A stretch of DNA of 64,000 bases from Platerodrilus igneus. Its lineage: Eukaryota; Arthropoda; Insecta; Coleoptera; Lycidae. Below the pieces are notes generated by a model. The model had not been told where the DNA came from. It saw nothing but the letters and a program-made list of their open reading frames with translations, and made no database searches. The position numbers and the translations under genes are program-made. Where the stretch lies: positions 4,024,501-4,088,500 of the forward strand of contig JARFIW010000003.1 of the NCBI GenBank assembly GCA_036346225.1. Direction: 5' to 3'. How positions within the stretch are numbered: the first letter of the stretch is position 1; each line of letters starts with the position of its first letter. Positions 59,180 through 64,000 of this stretch are shown here, piece after piece.

Positions 59180-60131
59180 ATAAATTAATTCTATAAGTAC
59201 TTTCCGATCAAATTTGTATTGCGATTAAATTAAAGTTGGTATCTAGTTATTTAAAGAATCACGTATATGCAATTACAAAGTGCTATTATATATTAAAGAA
59301 TTTCTACTTGGTAATTTTGTCGTCAATTACTGTTGCATTGAATTGTATATTTTTAACTTTAAAGATTGTTGCGAGTTGAGTTTCTATTTTCTGAATGGTT
59401 TTTTCGTAATAACTGCGCTATAATTATACGTTTTTATTCAGATTGGTGATGATTAATTAATGTGTTGCAATAATAAATGCGTGAAATGCTTCTTTACAAT
59501 TACACACCTAAGTTGCCTTAAAAATATCTAATTATAAAGTTTCAGCTTTTTGAATGATTTTTATTTCAGTGACGAGTAATTCGTTTTGTTACAATAAAGT
59601 GCATAAACGTTTATAATTATATACTTTTGTTGATTTGCTGTGCTGAAAGTATTTAATTATACAGCTTTATAAAGATGTGATGAGGGTCAAGTTTGAATGA
59701 ATCTTTTCAGTAATAATAATTGCTGTAAATAAAAATGGTAAAAATAATTGCCTTCTATTTATACGTTAAACTGCAGTCTTGCTAAATAAGTCGTTTCGTT
59801 TTATCTTAATAAATTGTAGTAAATTATGCACATAAATGCGTCTTTATAATTCCTTGTTAAAATAAGTTTTTGAGTAAATTCTTTCAGAAATAATAAATTG
59901 CGATAATAAAATTGTACATAAAATTCTTACTATCTAATATCAATAATTTGAAAAAGAATATGGTTAGGATAAATTGAAATACATAATTTTCATTACCAAT
60001 TTCATCCGTTTTTTTTCTTTGGGTTTGGTCGATTTTGTACCTTGACCAAATTTTGTTGTTTGTTCTTCCAGATTAAGAATTGATATTCCAGACCACTAGT
60101 TTCTTGAATTTGGATTTCCTATTTCCCTTCT
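59180..60131 (-). promoter_or_regulatory. errantivirus-like 5' leader with repeated AT-rich motif
   Basis: About 950 bp between the primer site and gag without coding potential. Variants of ttgcaataataaatgcgt with a following ctttataatt-type tail recur near 59466, 59590, 59720, 59815 and 59895. Errantivirus leaders can carry repeated protein-binding sites (the gypsy insulator is the known case); whether these are such sites is unknown. Confidence 0.4.
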
Positions 60132-60152
60132 GGATCCGATCCGTCTGCGCCA
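60132..60152 (-). other. primer-binding site, serine-tRNA type
   Basis: Immediately after the 5' LTR the coding strand reads TGGCGCAGACGGATCGGATC, close to the tRNA-Ser primer sites known from 17.6/297-group errantiviruses. Confidence 0.75.
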
Positions 60153-60705
60153 GTTAGGTTTTGGCCTTTGGAAGCTGCTATTTTAAAAAATCTTCTTCTA
60201 AAAACTCTTCTAACAAATTTATTTAAACAGAAATTACAAGTTGAAATTTAATTTACAAATACTGATTCAAAAATATTCTAAGTTGAAGTTACTATTAAAT
60301 GAACTAATTTAGAGCGAGTAGCCTAAACAACCAACAATGCTAAAGTTGTAAGGCTCAAGATTGACTGACCATTTTGGGCTCTCCATGGTATTTATGTTGT
60401 CCCTGCCTCTCACATTGCTTGTGGGAATTGCAAAGCTCATGTCTGCTAATTTCTTTATTCATTTATACAATACAAAGTAACAATCTTAATTCTAGTAATT
60501 GCGGTTTTATAACCTACTGTGACCTGCACCTGCAGTGTCACGTTGCGTCTGGAATACAATGTATTCACTTCCGTTCTCATGTCTTCTGTCTGTCTTCTAT
60601 TAACTTTTTATTATCTATCCTTGAATTATACAATGTTGCAAGTTAACTTAAGATTCAATAATTCCATTTAATTATACATATATTTGATTTGGGGGATATG
60701 TATCT
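60152..60705 (-). repeat. 5' LTR of the errantivirus-like element, 554 bp
   Basis: Pair of 52901-53271. It has about 180 bp more in the middle (about 60418-60600), and its outer end reads TATCT where the other copy has TAACT. The plus frame at 60374-60646 is inside the LTR and not a gene. Confidence 0.88.
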
Positions 60706-60779
60706 TGCTTTGAGATTTAACTCATTATTAGTTAAGGATTTTTTTCCGGTTGGTAGCGTATCAAAATGTAATAATGTAG

Positions 60780-61937
60780 CAGACTTAAACAATTTATACA
60801 GGCGCATTTTTCTTTTATAAAGGCATAACAATCCTAGTCAATAATTTTTAAAATCGGCACACTCGTACAAACGCGCATGACCCACCTTACTACAAAAGTT
60901 ACAGGTCACAGTTTTTGTAAACTTATTGCCCATGGTTACCAATGAATAGGTTATTTTATACCCACCCTATAGTTTCGAATGCGAGTTGAACTCAGTTTTT
61001 GATGTGCGTTTTAGAATCCTCACATGTTCCCCTAAAAATGTTGCAAATTAGTCGTAAGTTGGTATATCGCCTTTCTTTCAACCACAATTTTTGAAAGAAT
61101 TAACAGTATCAGGATCTAAATTTTTTATCCCAATAGGAACAAACATTAATTCCTTTGTCAGAAATTTTAAAACTGACCCAAGATTGCGTAAACAGATGTA
61201 AATTTATCTCCAATATTTTAAACTTTTTGGCGTTGCATTACCAATTGGTTTCAGTTCAAGAAGTTGATTCAGGAAAGTAGATGCTAAAGCGCGATTGTCT
61301 TGATATTTTGCAATCAAAGCATTGTATATCGGTAAATAGTTTCCCGGTGTCGGTATTAGACCATGGCAGATATTTTGTGCTTTGTCAACTAGAACCTATA
61401 ACAGAATACTGAATACGTGAGATAGATGTTCATTTTCATGTATTAGAGTATTAAAATTTTGAATAAATATAGGTCAATCGAACACTTTTCCGGAAAGCGG
61501 ATTAAGCATAATTCGAGGCAACTTAAAGTAGTTTTCTCTGCGTTTGGTATACTGACCAACCTCAGGTTTACCAATTTGTTTCATTGACAAAACCGTTCCT
61601 TGCAGGTTGAATAGAGCTACACATTTCAGTAAATAACCAAACTCTTACAAAATTCAGGTCTAAAATCATCCTTTAAGCGCATAGATAAACTATTTATTTC
61701 ATCAGCTAAGGTCATAGGCTCGTTACGCAAGGCGATAACATGCACGGATTTGGCCAAAAAGCTTTCCACTTGTAGCGTGTCTTATTTATCTCGAATCAAA
61801 TCTTGTAGTTTTAGTGCGTAATTAAAATAACACGTAAACTTAGACTCGATTAAAGTTAAACGAGCTTCGTTTTCAGCTCCTTAACTCCTGCTACGGATTT
61901 CAGCATCTCTATTAGATGCGCGTGTACCTCTGGGCAT
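60780..61937 (-). pseudogene. BEL/Pao gag, element 2
   Basis: It starts with an ATG at 61937 (MPRGTRASNRDAEIRSRS, then a stop) and continues through helical segments (ENEARLTLIESKFTCYFNYA; ADEINSLSMRLKDDFR) to GLIPTPGNYLPIYNALIAKY and two zinc-knuckle remnants, CNFCSKVGHARLYEC (about 60930) and CACINCLSLLHY (about 60800). This layout is that of BEL Gag (DUF1759 type). The errantivirus-like element sits between these knuckles and the protease at 52.8 kb. Confidence 0.65.
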
Positions 61938-63695
61938 GATGTCAGTTATAGAGAGTGTAACAATAACTCACGGTATATTTTTCGAGAAGCGATAATGCTA
62001 AAGTAATGATTTATTCCAATACCTAATGTAGTTTCACACTATTGCATCCAGTGACAACAAGACCACAATTATGGGGAAGCGAAATGTGATTGGGTTCCCC
62101 ATAGCGTGCTGGTTGTAATTTAATTTACATATTGATATGATAAAGCCTCGCGTTGGAGCGTTTCTGGAAGAGTGCTGTGACAACGCCGCGTTGAGAGCGT
62201 CACTAAAAGAGTGATGTGAAACAGATACAGCAATTTGTAAAACTTGAAGTTGTTCATATACATTCCTTTCTAACTTTGCCTAGCTAGCTCAACGGAATTG
62301 ACGTAGTTTTTTAAATGAGATCAAACAGCAATATCACCAAGCATTTATACAGTATGAAATATTTTCCTTAATACAAAAGCATATAGAAGAACATTTACAA
62401 CATCTGTTCTTTCAAACATAAAATAAATTATAAAAAAAAAATTCCTTACTTTATTTTAAATTTGCAGAACTAAATTTTTTCTTTTATGAATGGTTTACCT
62501 GGTTATGATTATTCCCATGTTTGTAAAATTTGTTTTGGCCAAAAAAATCCTTGACAGATAATGTATTAAAAAGGACAGAGTATTTCGAACTCTAAACACA
62601 AATTCTCATGGCAAAAAATTCTCACAAAAAGATATTATATGATTAACAGTTATTATTTTACTTTAAATTAAATACAAATACTTCAATATTAGTTAAAAGT
62701 AAATCTAAAAGTAATATTTGCAGAATCCACAAAACGCTCCACGTAATTAAATATCTTCTTATTTTAAATTGACGTCAAATCAGCTTACAAGATTTTCCAT
62801 ATTGGAAATCCTCATTTCAAACAGCTATAACCAAAGTACATTTTTGGTTAAATTTTCCTTTCGATTATTTAATAAAATTTTTAAAATAGTCTTATATTAC
62901 AGAATTTTCCTCTTCATTGTAATTAATAAATTATATTTTTCATGTAATTTGCATTTAAAATATCATTTCTAAATTTATTATTCCATCGTAGTTATTAAAC
63001 TACAGTATGCTTATTGCACACTTTAAATATCATTTTCGCAAAGCAACAGCTGCGACTTAAATCAAAATAGCAATTCGCGATCGAAATTAACAATGGAATA
63101 TATCCCTTAATTAATAAACGCTTTGTTATATATACAAATTATCTATTTTCTAGAACCTAGTAGAATGTGTATGGGATATTATGATGCAAGGTTTTGCAAA
63201 AAAACTCATTAGCGTCTACAATCGCGGTGTTTATTACTACGTAATCTTGTTCCACTTCTTTGTGACGCGCGCTGTTTGTCCTTGTTTAACACATATACGA
63301 TTATTGTGGCGTATCGCTTCTCTCCTATAGTGAATGCAAAGATCATAAATATTACGTACCAATTTCTATTACATTTTTTAGGTTTTTTAGTGTTCCGGCC
63401 GCTTTTTGGAATAAATGTTTTATTTATTAATTAGTTTATTTACTTAGTTCTAAATATGTATGACTAATATTATGCAATTATTTGATCTTGCAATAAACAA
63501 TGAAAATGGGAAATGTTTCGATATAAAAAGCTATTTAAAATTTTATTGAATAATCAAACCGATGATGCACATTGATTTTTAAATAAAAATGTAAATAATA
63601 TGTAGATTTTGTAAACTGGGATTTGATGTTAATTAAGGAATAGAAGCCGAAGATATTTAATACCGTTGATTACAAATTGGAAAAGCCTTTCGTGG
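61938..63695. other. no gene seen; BEL leader or further insertion
   Basis: Very AT-rich from 62.3 kb on. At 62071-62102 an 8-bp inverted repeat (atggggaa/ttccccat) and just beyond it two imperfect direct copies of a gcgtt-gagcgt unit (about 62155-62225) stand out. No primer-binding site was recognised next to 63697. Confidence 0.4.
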
Positions 63696-63696
63696 A

Positions 63697-64000
63697 TAAA
63701 ATGATAATGGTATGTCACACTCCACCAGTTTAATTTGTAATCGGAGAGGTTACGAATTCAACTCTACGATGATTGATAGAGTTACGGTTTCAAATTATAG
63801 ATATCTTGAGTCCCTATTGACAGTCTCGTCGCATACTCCACTATCCAAAGTGCATTAGGATTTACTAAATCAACAATAGTCGTAGGTGAAGGTACTAATT
63901 TAAAAAAACTCTAATTTCCCGGTCTTCAGCACAACATACAATAAGTTCTATGAGTAGTTTTCCGTTCACATTAAAGTGAATTGGATGCTGCCGTTGTTGT
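63697..64000 (-). repeat. second copy of the 47.7-kb LTR-like sequence, cut by the window
   Basis: 63697-64000 aligns without gaps to 47699-48002 with about two differences that I can see. The offset is 15,998 bp. Probably the 5' LTR of BEL element 2, partly outside the window. Confidence 0.8.

Larger units (their letters stand above)
52901..60705 (-). mobile_element. errantivirus-like LTR element, internally deleted, with env
   Basis: LTRs at 52901-53271 and 60152-60705 begin AGTTA and end TAACT (TATCT in the second copy), the gypsy-group pattern. A serine-tRNA-type primer site adjoins the 5' LTR and a purine tract adjoins the 3' LTR. The interior reads gag, protease, integrase end, env on the minus strand. 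RT, RNase H and most of integrase are missing. Flanking 4-mers are tgcg and tgct, a possible decayed target-site duplication. gag is split by a hAT fragment. This is an old, broken copy of an insect endogenous retrovirus-like element. Confidence 0.88.
47699..64000 (-). mobile_element. BEL/Pao element 2 with nested insertions
   Basis: LTR-like sequence, pol (48298-52866) and gag (about 60780-61937) lie in BEL/Pao order on the minus strand once two younger insertions are removed: a SINE (50796-51089) and an errantivirus-like element (52901-60705). A second LTR-like copy begins at 63697 and is cut by the window. The interval between gag and that copy (about 1.75 kb) is longer than usual and may hold another insertion. 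Confidence 0.7.

Noticed and set aside
62071..62102. Transcription terminator-like hairpin
   Set aside because: A chance 8-bp inverted repeat in AT-rich eukaryotic DNA has no support as a terminator.

Overview
This is AT-rich, intron-bearing eukaryotic DNA that looks like an insect genome. It holds one recognisable host gene (a CRAL-TRIO lipid-transfer protein of the insect alpha-tocopherol-transfer-protein-like type) set in a graveyard of transposable elements typical of arthropods: Jockey/CR1-type LINEs, Ty3/gypsy, BEL/Pao, an errantivirus-like element, hAT, mariner-like, P-element/THAP, piggyBac and a tRNA-derived SINE. The insect order cannot be fixed from the sequence. There are no bacterial-type operons, rRNA genes or CRISPR arrays.

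Layout: 0.46-2.6 kb, three adjacent minisatellites with 58-, 20- and 14-bp units, the last with an 84-bp higher-order period. 3.1-6.2 kb, a decayed LINE on the minus strand. 8.06-9.01 kb, four exons of the CRAL-TRIO gene on the minus strand; its first coding exon lies at 21.09-21.22 kb, so the first intron is about 12 kb and contains a Ty3/gypsy relic (10.3-15.0 kb), a mariner-like relic (15.5-16.6 kb, continuing after 20.98 kb) and, inside the latter, a 4,367-bp hAT element with intact ends. A second, paralogous first exon of exactly the same length lies at 42.81-42.95 kb.

22.7-31.9 kb is a P-element/THAP9-like transposase gene with recognisable introns, broken by a LINE fragment and by a complete LTR element (24.3-29.2 kb) that encodes only a Gag-like protein. 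32.5-35.4 kb is a BEL/Pao relic, followed by two truncated SINEs and a piggyBac scrap. 38.5-42.3 kb holds copies of an uncharacterised interspersed repeat, one carrying a 650-bp TA-flanked MITE-like insertion. 45.1-46.1 kb is a LINE RT relic on the plus strand.

47.7-64 kb is one large nested complex on the minus strand: a BEL/Pao element (LTR-like repeat, integrase, RT, protease, then gag at 60.8-61.9 kb) is split by a full-length SINE and by an errantivirus-like element (52.9-60.7 kb). The errantivirus has lost RT, RNase H and most of integrase but keeps gag, protease and env, and its gag is itself split by a ZBED/Buster-like hAT fragment. A 305-bp sequence at the window end repeats the 47.7-kb LTR-like sequence.

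All transposon genes seen here carry stops or frameshifts. The CRAL-TRIO exons are the only coding sequence that looks intact, with consensus splice sites and matching phases. All annotation was made by reading the sequence; no database search was run.
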